Below are positions 32,501-42,469 of a stretch of 64,000 nucleotides of DNA, piece by piece. The DNA is taken from assembly GCA_963573315.1 (NCBI GenBank), contig OY752146.1:2046001-2110000 (forward strand), in the 5' to 3' direction. A model generated the notes under the pieces. That model was not told where the DNA came from. It saw only the letters and a program-made list of their open reading frames with translations, and made no database searches. The translations under genes and the position numbers were made by a program. Positions within the stretch are counted from its first letter, which is position 1; each line of letters opens with the position of its first letter. This DNA is from Entomortierella parvispora (lineage: Eukaryota > Mortierellomycota > Mortierellomycetes > Mortierellales > Mortierellaceae).

Positions 32501-34151
32501 GTCACCAGTAAATCCTGACAGAGTTTGTCCTCGCTCACGGTTGCCAACTGAATTCCTCGGAGTGGTATTCTTGGAGTTCGCACAGTAGGTCTGGGACCAT
32601 TTAAGCCATGAAGATGACGGTAGAATTGATCCTGTGGGAGATGGCCGTACGCATAGGTCTTTGCCAACAAAACCCTGGGCTCGACCATAGACAAGCAAGA
32701 TGGGATGGTTTGCGCCGAGTGGGCAGGGTCAAAACCAAAGGATTTGATTCCTCCGCGGTTGGTCAGGACCAAAATTGAAACTGGATCTAGACCGCCGTTG
32801 TACCAGGGCGAACTTTTCGGTAAAACTACAAAGTCCAAGATGTCGCAGTCCATGGTCAATGTTTGGTGGCGTCTCGGGCTTCGATAATCCGCCTTGGCAG
32901 GAAAGTCAAACAGATGCAGACCAAACATGTCGACCGAGCTCGTCCCTCCTGCCACAATCAGAGTCGTGTCTTCCAGATTGCTGTGTAAGCACCAATGGAG
33001 TCGATAGAGCGGTACAAATTGAGCCGCATCCCTCTCAAACACAGGTCTAACCCCTGGGATGTTGACTTGAGTCTCATGGATCGTTCTTGCTAGCAGAGGA
33101 TGTTCCTGATGAATATCCCAGAACACAAAGCATCCGTCGTCGTATCCGCTGACGAATCCAAGACCGTCCAGTTTCCATGAAATCACTGTGACATGGGGGT
33201 ATCTACTCTGGTGCACGTTGGCGTTCCCCGGATCTGCTGCAATACCGCCCATCGCCCCTGGAGGGATTTCAAAAATAAATGTCCTCGTCACCGACTTGAG
33301 CTTGAGATTCCACAGCGCGACGCCAGTGTCGTAGGCAATCAGAAGCTGGTTATTATCTTTGGGGTGGGCTTGAATAGCCACCACGAGCGAATGTCTGTTT
33401 CCGTCGGGTAAAAGGTTGGGGATCCTGTAGGGAACCGCTTGACCTCTGTATACATCAAATACGTCAATACTGCCGTCTCTGAGGCCGTGGAAAAGCCAAT
33501 TGGTCCCTGGGAGCAGCTCCATGCAGGTCACTACGCTCCGTGCATTCCTCACAAAAAGTCGCCTCTTCTTGATCAAGTCAAAGACCGTAATAGCATTCTT
33601 GGCATCGATGACGATGAGGACGGGAGCGCCAGGCTGAAAGGCGATCATCTTGACCGAGACAGCTTCTTCGAGTTCGAGGTAACATGTTTGCTCTGTTGCT
33701 CCTGTTACTGCAATAGCGCCTTTGAAGGTGCCTATGTGATGCGACGGGATGTGATGTTACACTTGTTTTAGCGCCTGCAGTGTTTTGTAGTCATGGTTGA
33801 GACCTAGATTATTTTACCACTTGCTAGGAGTCCCTGGACAGGGTCGACAGCGATGGCGGATATGAGGGCAGGCAGGCCATAGCGGCGTGTCTAGAATATG
33901 GTAATGATATAGAAAGAGGAGGAACATTGAGGAAACTGCGAGCAAAGTTGAAGGATTATCTACTGGAATCCACCGTCATTATGCGCGACAGGATCCGTTG
34001 GACCGACCTCACAGAAGTTTAGGTTGTCCACAGCAAGGTGGGCAGAGAGATCTTGTGCGAATCGCTTGGTGCCTTCCTTTTGTAGGACCTGGCGGATTCC
34101 TCGGGCCCCTTCAGTCTGGACCACGGTCTTGATCTTATTGAAGAAGGCCAT
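29506..34151 (-). CDS. SRO7: tomosyn / Sro7 (Lgl) family WD40 protein with R-SNARE tail
   Basis: Six exons: 34008-34151, 33818-33890, 31640-33731, 31469-31584, 30111-31379 and 29506-29801, giving 1329 residues. The N-terminus leads into the family opening RRYGLPALISAIAVDPVQG and then WD40-type repeats (VWLFHGLRDGSIDVFDVYRG-like blades, VVAIQAHPKDNNQLLIAYDTG, and the HADCSVRFWEG blade). Acidic and Ser-rich insertions split the two propellers. The last exon encodes an R-SNARE-like helix (LDERGKRLGQLGDKTAEM) with the central Arg and no membrane anchor, as in tomosyn. These proteins bind plasma-membrane t-SNAREs and Rab effectors and regulate exocytosis and polarity. The exon 1-2 junction is the weak point: an in-frame continuation to 33960 ends in a phase that does not fit exon 2, so the donor GAG|GTCGGT at 34007 was used. 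Confidence 0.9.
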
Positions 34152-34613
34152 CGGCTATCGCAAGATCAGAAGAGGAAAGAGGCGTGGGAGAGGTTGGGCT
34201 GTGTTGTGTCCAGTCAGGGGATGTTCATGGAGAGCAGGGCAGACGGAACGACGTGTTGTCGAGAATACAATGTAGCAACAAGAGAGAATGGAATGTCGAC
34301 CAGAAAGTGAATGTTGGAGAGAAGGAGAAAGAAGGAGACAAAGAAAGAGAGAGGGCGAATGAATGAAGAGGGCGTTCGCCACAGCATGCCATCTTCCCAT
34401 GTCCAAATGTCGCGTGTCACGTGCGGCGATTGGGTCCATGGGCTCGCTCGCTCGCCTTTGCTCTTTCTTCGCCTCGTTTCATTCTTCAATCATCTCGACC
34501 CCTCTCCTTTCTCCTCCTCCCCTTCATCTCATCCATAGGAGCCGAGCGGGAACCGACAAACGACACACGCGCCTGTCAGAGATACTTGCACGCACTACCG
34601 AGACAGCCGGACC
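34152..34613. promoter_or_regulatory. bidirectional promoter region, tomosyn-like / TRAPPC8
   Basis: 462 bp separate two divergent start codons. It contains a TCACGTG element (34418-34423 core) and an ATTGG (inverted CCAAT) motif at about 34429. The TRAPPC8 side is pyrimidine-rich. No TATA box was seen. Confidence 0.5.
34418..34423. promoter_or_regulatory. CACGTG E-box between tomosyn-like and TRAPPC8 genes
   Basis: The context is GTGTCACGTGCGG, the same TCACGTG core as upstream of the bZIP gene. It lies 191-196 bp from the TRAPPC8 ATG and about 270 bp from the tomosyn ATG. Confidence 0.35.
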
Positions 34614-37600
34614 ATGGCATCCTTTCAAATGCGCGGCAGAGACTTCTCGGCCCGCGAGTTGGTCTCCAGGACAATGAGCCCGAGGATCGCCGTTGTTCCA
34701 TCCCAGGGAGTCACTGAACTCTGCCAGCTCAACAACCTACCATCGCTTGTTGACTTGCTTAAGCCATTTGCAGAACAGATGGAGGGCAGAGGCAAGAATG
34801 CATAAGCGGAGATGAATCGCTTTGGAGTGTTGCCTTTTTTATGCAGGCCATTTACCATCGACCTTCTCGTGTCAACTGTTTTCTTTAGTCACCGTGCACG
34901 GTTCCTCCATGGGTTTGCCATCCTCCATCGACAACTTCACTCTTCGCTTTGTGGAGCTGGATCAGTTTGAAGAGCCAGACCCAAGGACAACGGATAAATG
35001 GCTTGCGGACGTTGTACGCGCAGAGGCCCAGGGATATGAAGATCGCTACAAGATCCGCGACGCGAGCCAGGTCACGAGCGAATATCTGAATGGTGCGCGA
35101 ATCTCGTCGGATGGGGTGTGATGATGTATATTACTGGACAGGTTATGCTAGATCTGACTACTCAACGCGCATACTCTCTTCTCTATTAGCTCCTTCGGAA
35201 CGCGTATTTCCTTGGTATTCTCGGTACCGGGACTTGTTCTTTATGACTGGAGGCGTATCCGATCACGAAACCTTCGAGCACCCGGTTGCGTGCATCATTG
35301 CTGTATCTTCTCTTTCGCCCGATCCTATAAGTGAGATCCACCAATTGAGCAATATGAGTACTCCTCCTATTGTGTTCGAGAAGGTGTTCATGGATCCTAC
35401 TCTACTGAAGTATTATGTTCTAGTTCATGACTGCTCGCGAGGAAATCTTGACAGGTACTTGAAGAGAATTTAATATCACTGGTCATCGCTGGCATAGCAT
35501 TAAGACTGTCAACACTAACTACATTCTTCTTCGATGCTGCCCTATAGCGCTTTGGAGCAATTGGACAAGATGCGTCGGACGTTCGGCTTGCACTGCAACA
35601 TTTTAAAGATCAACTCGGTGGATTCTGAAAAGATGACACTTCCTAAGAACAGGAATGCCCACCATTGGATCAAGAGCGTGGCCCAGTCAAAGCTCTTGAC
35701 GATGGGTCATGCTGCCAAAGATCCTACCACGAACCGTAGTTCACTATCATCCATTTCATCCACCACGCTCTCAGGAACGGTCTCAGATCTGCTAAACCAA
35801 CGGTCCTCCATGTCGTCGCCTGTTTATTCTGGAAACAACTCACCGACGTTTGCCTCAAACCCCGTGTTTGCTCAACTTGGGAACGACGATGAGGATGGAA
35901 CTTTTGATCAGGAACCATTGGTGCTGCCGCCTTCGGAGAACAACGGCCTCGTCCTTGACTTGTTGCTGCACCCTGAAAAAGTTGCCGATGACTATGGGTG
36001 CTACATGAGCAGCGAGGATATCACAGGAATTTCGACCTTCTTAAGGGAGTTATTGTCACAGAGTATCATCCCTCACATGGAGAGAAACATCATGACCTGG
36101 AATGAGCAAGTCGCTGCCTCACGCAAAGGTATCGCTGGACGTTTCCGACGATATTTCGGAACAGGATCCAAGAATCCCGCTACCTCTGTCCAACAATCAC
36201 CGACCGCTGGGTCGAATGGAGGTGTCGTCTACCCTCATGCCTCTCCGGAGGCTCAAATGCGCAAATTGGCAGATTGGTCATTCATGCTTCGAGATTACAA
36301 GTTTGCCTCGTCTGTTTACGAGGCTGTGAAGAAGGATTTCGCGGCAGACAAGGCCTGGAAGTATTACGGAGGCGCCCAGGTAATCCTTGTCTAATCTTCG
36401 GTTCCCTATGACCCAAGACCGTGCAGTGTCTAATCTGCATTGTTTTTTCATATTAGGAAATGATTGGACTTTGCCTTTTGATGGCACCACAGCCGCTTGG
36501 ATCCAAGAACGACGTAGATCATTATTTCGAATCTGCTGTCAATTCTTATATCCACAAGGCAAAGTCACCCTTTTTCGGAACCCGTGCCACCTTGCTTTGC
36601 TACGAGCTTTGCAAACAGCGGAATCTATACAAAGATGCCCCAAATGCGTTGACCAGGATGACAGGAGAGGTAACAAGGAATGGGTATTGTAACTCGGTGG
36701 CTGTTGAAGTAAATTCCTTTCTAAACACGAGTCTTTTCGTTCTTTATGATGAACCAGTCGTCCGATCTTCGCAATGGTCTTCTTCTCGAACAGGCGGCCC
36801 ATTGCTATCTCAGATTGTCACGCCCATCCATCCGTAAATACGCTTTCCATATGATCATGGCTGGCCATCGATTCAATAGAGCAGATCAGGTACGGTGGGA
36901 GTGCTGGTGAATATGTCTTTGTTTTATTTTTCTTGTCTCACTCGGTTTGTTTCGTAGAAAGAGCATGCCTATCGGTGCTACATGGCGGCCTCTCTTGTTT
37001 ACGATTCCAAGGGCTGGGAGCTAGTGGATGACCACATCAGCTGCGCTCTTGGACGACAGTCTTATCAGCTTGGAAAGTCAGAGGAGGTGCTGGATCACTA
37101 CAAGAAGTTACTGCGCGAAAGCAGGCAATCTCCACAACAACAGGCAGTCTACATGAAGGAGTTTTTGAGCGTTTACAGGGTAAGCTGACCGTTGTGTCAG
37201 GAGGTGGGTGTCTTGTTCATTATAGTAATTCTAACGCAACTCTATTTTTTTTCCAACAGGATTATACCAACAAGATCGAAGCAGATCCCTTGCGTGAAAC
37301 ATTTCCCGACTTCCCTTTGCCGATTGTTCTTGGATCAACAGCAAGGATTGTTCTGTCGACTTCTCAGTCTGTGAACGAGAGTGGTGAAGGGTGGGCCGAG
37401 TTGGAAAGTGTATCTCCAGGCGCTTCTGGCTCCAGTGGACAACGTGTTGTTTCAGCAGTAGGAGGTACGTTCAACTTGTTTATTGTGGTTGTCGACTTAG
37501 CCAACGGTGTCCTCATTTTTAATTTGCTCCGCACTCTTTACATACTAGAACATGTCTTGGCGACCGTCAATGTGAAAAACCCGCTGCAAATTCCTGTAAT

Positions 37601-40311
37601 TTTGACCGATATCGTTCTGGGCTGTGAGCACAGCACATCGACCACTTCGTTCACCGTCCCCATTGATGCTGCTGAGGAAGCGCACTTGCGACTCTATGAT
37701 CAGCAGAACCCGGACTTTGAGGGCAAAGTATCTTTTACAGCATTCGATTGCGATCGTATCGACAGAGTTATCTTGGAGCCGGGTCAGATCAGAACCGTAA
37801 GTTGTCAGCACATTTGCTACTCTCTGTACAACGAACAAAATGCTCATCTCTTATTGACTTCTTATTGGTATGCAGCTTACTTTCGAGATCCTGCCAAAGC
37901 AGGAAGGTCAGATCAAAGTCATGGGTCTTCACTGCAATGTCGAGGGACAAGTTCATGCTTACAAGGACATCATCAAGAAGGGGAAGCGCCTCAATATGAC
38001 CAAAGAACAAATGATGTCTATAATGCACGAGGAAGACAAGAGCCTCGATATCCTTGTAGCCCCAGAGATGCCTCTGCTCGATGTTGAGTTTCACTCGGCG
38101 CCGGAAATGCTTCTATCTGGCGAAGTTTGTGAGTTGTCATTGGAAATCAGGAACAGGGGAAAGAAGGGCCTGAGGAACTTGACTGTCCGTATGAGCCACC
38201 CTTCTTTCTTTTGTATTGGTGAGAAAAAGGATCAAGGCGACCTTGGTATCTATAGTAAGTGTGAGCAAGCGCCTCCCATTTAACCAGGTTGTATCCTGGA
38301 TAGCGATCACTTATTCATCACTTATTTGTAGACGAGGGCGAAGGTGGCTCTGCTATAGAGTGTATCGAAGTGGACAATTCTTTACAAGCTACAACAAGTC
38401 AACGGGTGTTGGACACTGTGTTGGCTCCAGGAGCAAGTATCAAAATTCCATGTTGGCTTCGTGGCGACAAGATTGGCAAGCACAATTTCTTGTTTGTGTT
38501 TTCGTATGAGTCTGAGCAGGATGGAACAGCCATGGGTGTCAGGACGTTGCGTCATACAGTAACAGCGCAAGTTCTTCCTTCCTTAAAGATCAATGCTTTC
38601 ACGAGACCAAGCACCAAGGGTCTGAACGAGTTTATCCTAGGAATCGAGGTATATTTGTTGTCATTGAAAACCTTGATGTGGCTCATTTTCTTATTTTTAA
38701 CATATTCATGTTGTTTTTGTGAATAGACGGAGAACTTGCAAACAGTTCCTAATTTCGAATTCTTGCAAATCTCATCCATGAGCGCATCTTGGGTAATCGA
38801 GGCGGTTCAAAAGTCAGAGTACGTACCTCAATCTTGAAGTTTTTAGAGCGAGTGCTCAAGTATTCCCTGGTCAACTAACCTCGAAGAGTTTTTTTTTTCA
38901 ATAGTGACTCGGAAGACTATCGATCCATTGCCCCTCGGCAGACCGTTTTCACATACTACAGAATCCGTCAGCGGAATTCGCCTAATCCTCCTGCATTGAC
39001 ACCAGAGCGCTTTATGTCCAAAGCCCTGGAAAGGTTGGTCATAGGACAGGAGAAACTCAAGGATGTGCCACCGCCCCTGACTCTTCAGGCTTGCCATTTG
39101 TCCACGGTAGGGAAGCCAGCCATACGACAAGCGGTACAGAGCATCACCAAAAGTAATCCTGACCAATATTTGTTTCGACTCTGTCCTCCTTGATCATTAG
39201 ACAAGTTCGCACATCAAAGCCTCATCGCCTGCACTGCAACACTTTTCACGCGCCTCCAGAGTAGGTTGGCGTCAGGGAACACTCACAACCCAATTTTCAT
39301 CAATCCCAGCTTCTGTGGACCGCCGCAATTTGTTCTCTGTCTACGGAAGTAACGACATCGACCTGGCACTTTTCTGGAATATCCCTAAACTGAACAGACG
39401 TGGACACCACTACATTATTGGAATCAACCTCGGCGTTCAAATGAATCCCTTCCAGCCCATCGATCCCTTGGATGATCTGGACGGAGATGGAGAAGAAACA
39501 GAGACAGCTCGTAGGGCCTTGTATGAACAGACGATGAGAGATCAGGCGGCGCTGGTCCATGCCTTGACGATGAACCCACACTTCAACGATGGAAGTCCCG
39601 CCAAGATCGCCATGTTCTCTGAAGATGTTGTCCATCACGACTTTTTACAATCGAGGTAAGGATGGCTATTTATTGGTGGCAGAGGAGAGAGATCATGTTG
39701 GGTGGTATTTATGACTCTTGCTTTCATCATCTATCTTCTATAGAATGTGTCAAACCCCCATTCGGGTCTTGATCAAGAACTGCTCGTGGAATAAGCATAT
39801 GGAATACACGCTAGAGATGCTTTCGAACAAAGATTCCACGTCCATCCAAAAATCGGATGGCAGTGGAGTTCCACACGGTCGACCCTCCTTGTCGACGTCA
39901 GCTTCCTCTCTCTCAATTGCGCAGCTGGAGGCCAGCAACCCGCACACGAATGCTCATCCATACTTTTGGTCAGGACCGACGTTTAGTACCGGATATCTAG
40001 AGCCTCTACAGGAAGTCGAGATTGTGTTGATTGCTTGCTTCACACAGCCCGGGGTCTATGACATCAATAGGTGGAGACTCGCGGTGCAGGTGGTCAAGGC
40101 GCAGAAGAGAAAGACCAAACGTGGCAAGAAATCGACCGCAATGTTGATTGACCTTGGTAGTGGCACTGACCACGAGGAGGAAGAGGATGATGATGATGAG
40201 GATCATGAAGAACCAGTTCTGGCCGGATCCCATGGTTCGGCTTCCAAGAGCGTTGGAAAGGGCTTTATGCAAATGCCCAACTTGGCTCATTATATCCAAG
40301 TATCAAAGTAA
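34614..40311 (+). CDS. TRAPPC8: TRAPPC8 / Trs85-like TRAPPIII subunit
   Basis: Fifteen exons fit in phase to give 1503 residues: 34614-34791, 34889-35092, 35190-35454, 35548-36379, 36457-36669, 36758-36889, 36958-37179, 37260-37464, 37549-37796, 37876-38254, 38332-38648, 38727-38818, 38905-39106, 39201-39655 and 39744-40311. Family features in order are an N-terminal segment starting MASFQMRGRDFSARELV with SPRIAVVPS, the helical middle (LADWSFMLRDYKFASSVYEAV, YGGAQEMIGLCLLM, ESAVNSYI) and C-terminal Ig-like beta segments (ELSLEIRNRGKKGLRNLTV, then NDIDLALFW). TRAPPC8/Trs85 is the TRAPPIII-specific subunit that activates Rab1/Ypt1 in secretion and autophagy at the Golgi and pre-autophagosome. 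The length is close to animal TRAPPC8. Intron 1 has a GC donor (AG|GCAAGA). A Gln/Asp/Glu-rich insertion lies near the C-terminus. Confidence 0.93.
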
Positions 40312-40959
40312 TACAAAAATAAAAAAGAGTCAAACTCGTTGAACCATGTACCCTCTTGGTTGCCAAAGCTAGTCTGGTCGTTAACCCCTTACCTCAGCTC
40401 TCAAGAACCAGATATTTAATAGGAAACTGAGTTTATGATTTTGACTGCGGCAGACTGGATCCGGGAAGAAAGGGCTGAAAGTTGGCCCAGCAGCGCTGGG
40501 CCCCAAGGAGGGCGTGGCTAATAGCATGCAGCACTTGAGCGGACTACAAAAGTACAGTACGTTCATCGGACCTACAGCGAATGAGAAGCGCAGTTTTGGC
40601 AAATCAAAACAACGCGTCCAAGGACGAAAGATGAAGGACGCGGCGATTTTTTTTTTTTTGGCCGCGCGAGCTTGTGCGCAGTCGGCCCCTTTCTGAACCC
40701 ACTGCGCAACAAGGTGCATGTGGAACCAGGCTGATCCATTAGTCTAGCGAGCCCACGCTCCGGATGCGGACAAACAGTTGCCCCATCCAGTTCACGGCCC
40801 AATTGGTTTTTTTTCTTTTGTTGTTGACGTTGCGCATCTTGTTTTTCCGTGGGTATAAAAGGGTATCCCCCCCCCCTTTTTCTTCCTTTTTTTTTCTTGT
40901 ACAAATCTTACGTCTCATCTCTCCCTTTCCTTCAATATTAAACGCGCCTTTCCCACGCC
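40312..40959. other. TRAPPC8 3' flank and SDR promoter
   Basis: The left side has AT-rich TRAPPC8 3' sequence. The right side holds a TATAAAA box (40854), homopolymer C and T runs around 40868-40896, and a pyrimidine-rich leader up to the SDR ATG. No other coding frame is supported. Confidence 0.55.
40854..40860 (+). promoter_or_regulatory. TATA box of the SDR gene
   Basis: The context is GGGTATAAAAGGG, 100-106 bp upstream of the SDR ATG. It is the best TATA box in this window. Confidence 0.75.
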
Positions 40960-41736
40960 ATGTCTTCTCCCACTGCCAACAAGGTCGCCATCGTCACCGG
41001 TTCTTCTCGCGGTATCGGTCGCGCAATTGCCCTCCGTCTCGCTCAGGAAGGCCACAATGTCGTCGTCAACTACCAGTCCAACGCAGCCAAGGCCCAAGAA
41101 GTCGTCGATGAGATTCATTCCCACGCTGCCTCCAATCCCTCCGCCCACCCCGTGAGGGCCATTGCCGTCCAGGGTGACGCAGGCATCTTGGAACAAGGAA
41201 AAAAGTTGGTCCAGGAAACCCTGGCTGCTTTTGGTCGGATCGATATCGTGGTCTTTAACGCCGCTTGGATCGTGATGGAGTCGATCGAGCAAGTGACCGA
41301 GGAGTCTTATGAGGAAGCCTTCCGCACCAACGTCAAGGCCCCCATGTTCTTTGCCAAATTAGTGATCCCTCACCTTCACAAGGGTGCCCGATTGATCTTC
41401 CTGTCCTCCAGTTTGACTAACATGTCGACCATTCAACCCAGTTACTTCTTGTACGTCTCCACCAAAGGCGCCATTGAACAAATGACAAGAGTCATGGCCA
41501 AGGATCTGGGACGGAAAGGCATTACCGTCAACTGTGTCAACCCTGGCCCCACAGATACAGATGGCTTCCGTGTGGGAAAGACGGAACAGATCATCAACAA
41601 TATTGCAGCCATGAACCCACAGAATCGGTTGGGACAACCCGAGGAAATTGCCGGCGTCATTTCCTTCTTGGCTGGCGAAAGCTCGTCCTGGGTCAATGGT
41701 CAGATCCTGAGAGTCAATGGTGGCACGGCTGTTTAA
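40960..41736 (+). CDS. short-chain dehydrogenase/reductase (FabG-like)
   Basis: A single-exon gene of 258 residues, unusual in this intron-rich window. Classical SDR motifs are present: the TGSSRGIG nucleotide-binding turn (13-20), NAA (100-102), Ser149-151 region, the active-site Tyr165-x-x-x-Lys169 (YVSTK), and PGPTDT (195-200). NADP(H) preference is suggested by a NYQS context after the second strand. The substrate is unknown; related enzymes include 3-oxoacyl-ACP reductase-like and versicolorin/tetrahydroxynaphthalene reductase-like proteins. A TATA box and C/G-rich codon bias point to strong, regulated expression. AATAAA follows 44 bp after the stop. The lack of introns could reflect retroposition or horizontal transfer, but codon use is like its neighbours. 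Confidence 0.95.
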   Translation: MSSPTANKVAIVTGSSRGIGRAIALRLAQEGHNVVVNYQSNAAKAQEVVDEIHSHAASNPSAHPVRAIAVQGDAGILEQGKKLVQETLAAFGRIDIVVFNAAWIVMESIEQVTEESYEEAFRTNVKAPMFFAKLVIPHLHKGARLIFLSSSLTNMSTIQPSYFLYVSTKGAIEQMTRVMAKDLGRKGITVNCVNPGPTDTDGFRVGKTEQIINNIAAMNPQNRLGQPEEIAGVISFLAGESSSWVNGQILRVNGGTAV

Positions 41737-41779
41737 CTATTAGCATTGGCGACACACTGACCTCTTTCAGGTACACATC

Positions 41780-41785
41780 AATAAA
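41780..41785 (+). terminator. AATAAA polyadenylation signal, SDR gene
   Basis: AATAAA is 44 bp past the SDR stop codon, followed by A-rich sequence. Confidence 0.55.
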
Positions 41786-41852
41786 CAATAACAAAAACAA
41801 AAACAAAAAAAGTCTCACGCACTGCTAGTGCCACTATCTGATCTCTTTTGGG

Positions 41853-41878
41853 AAAAAAAAAAAAAAAAAAAAAAAAAA
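41853..41878. repeat. A26 homopolymer
   Basis: Genomic run of 26 A in the SDR/WD40 intergenic region. Confidence 0.9.
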
Positions 41879-42242
41879 TGTTGCAAAGCTCGACCTTGAG
41901 CGCCATTTTTTTTTTCATGCAAGGGAACAAACAAAGAGTGCGGCGTGTTGAGCTTCACGGCGAGAAAGGAACTCGAACTTGGGGCTCGTGCGTTCAAATT
42001 ACTTGATCTTCTTCAATCTTTTTATTTGTCACTGACCTTGCAGTTCACAAAACGCAACATTCCATTGTCTGTGAGACAGCACAGGGCTCTTCAGGTCAAA
42101 CCTCGCGGATGAGGAAATTGACGGCCACGGGCATGTAACGATTAGCTCTACTATCTTGAACCTGGACCCTTCTTTGAGGGTAAAACACGAGACACCGTAT
42201 AATTGGGCAAGGAAGCGGCGGTTTGCGCCGCGCCCGCATGGC

Positions 42243-42269
42243 AAAAAAAAAAAAAAAAAAAAAAAAAAA
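42243..42269. repeat. A27 homopolymer
   Basis: Genomic run of 27 A, same orientation as the A26 run 364 bp upstream. Confidence 0.9.
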
Positions 42270-42469
42270 GTCGAAGAACGCAGTGCAAAGATACAGGAGC
42301 AAATTCTTTTCACAAAAGTCAAAGCTGCGACTGGTACGACCAGCGCCAATCCCGTCGTGTGTGTCTTGTGAAAAAAAGAGAGATTTATTTAGTTTTCTGT
42401 AAGCAGACAGCTTGGTGAGGTTGTGGGTCTGCAAAGCCAGCAAAGTCATATCATCTTTCGGCAACTTCA

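Larger units (their letters stand above)
41737..42469. other. convergent 3' region between SDR and WD40 genes with two poly-A runs
   Basis: Contains the SDR AATAAA at 41780 and two A homopolymers (41853-41878 and 42243-42269) in the same orientation, 364 bp apart. No coding frame is supported. Confidence 0.55.

Noticed and set aside
39251..39309. Possible intron in TRAPPC8 near 39261
   Set aside because: A GTAGGT donor and CAG acceptor exist, but the intron would be only about 49 nt and the straight read keeps frame and family sequence (VGWRQGTL...FSSIPASV).
41940..42000. tRNA- or B-box-like string in the SDR/WD40 gap
   Set aside because: The T-arm stem does not pair and no D-arm or matching acceptor stem is found on either strand.
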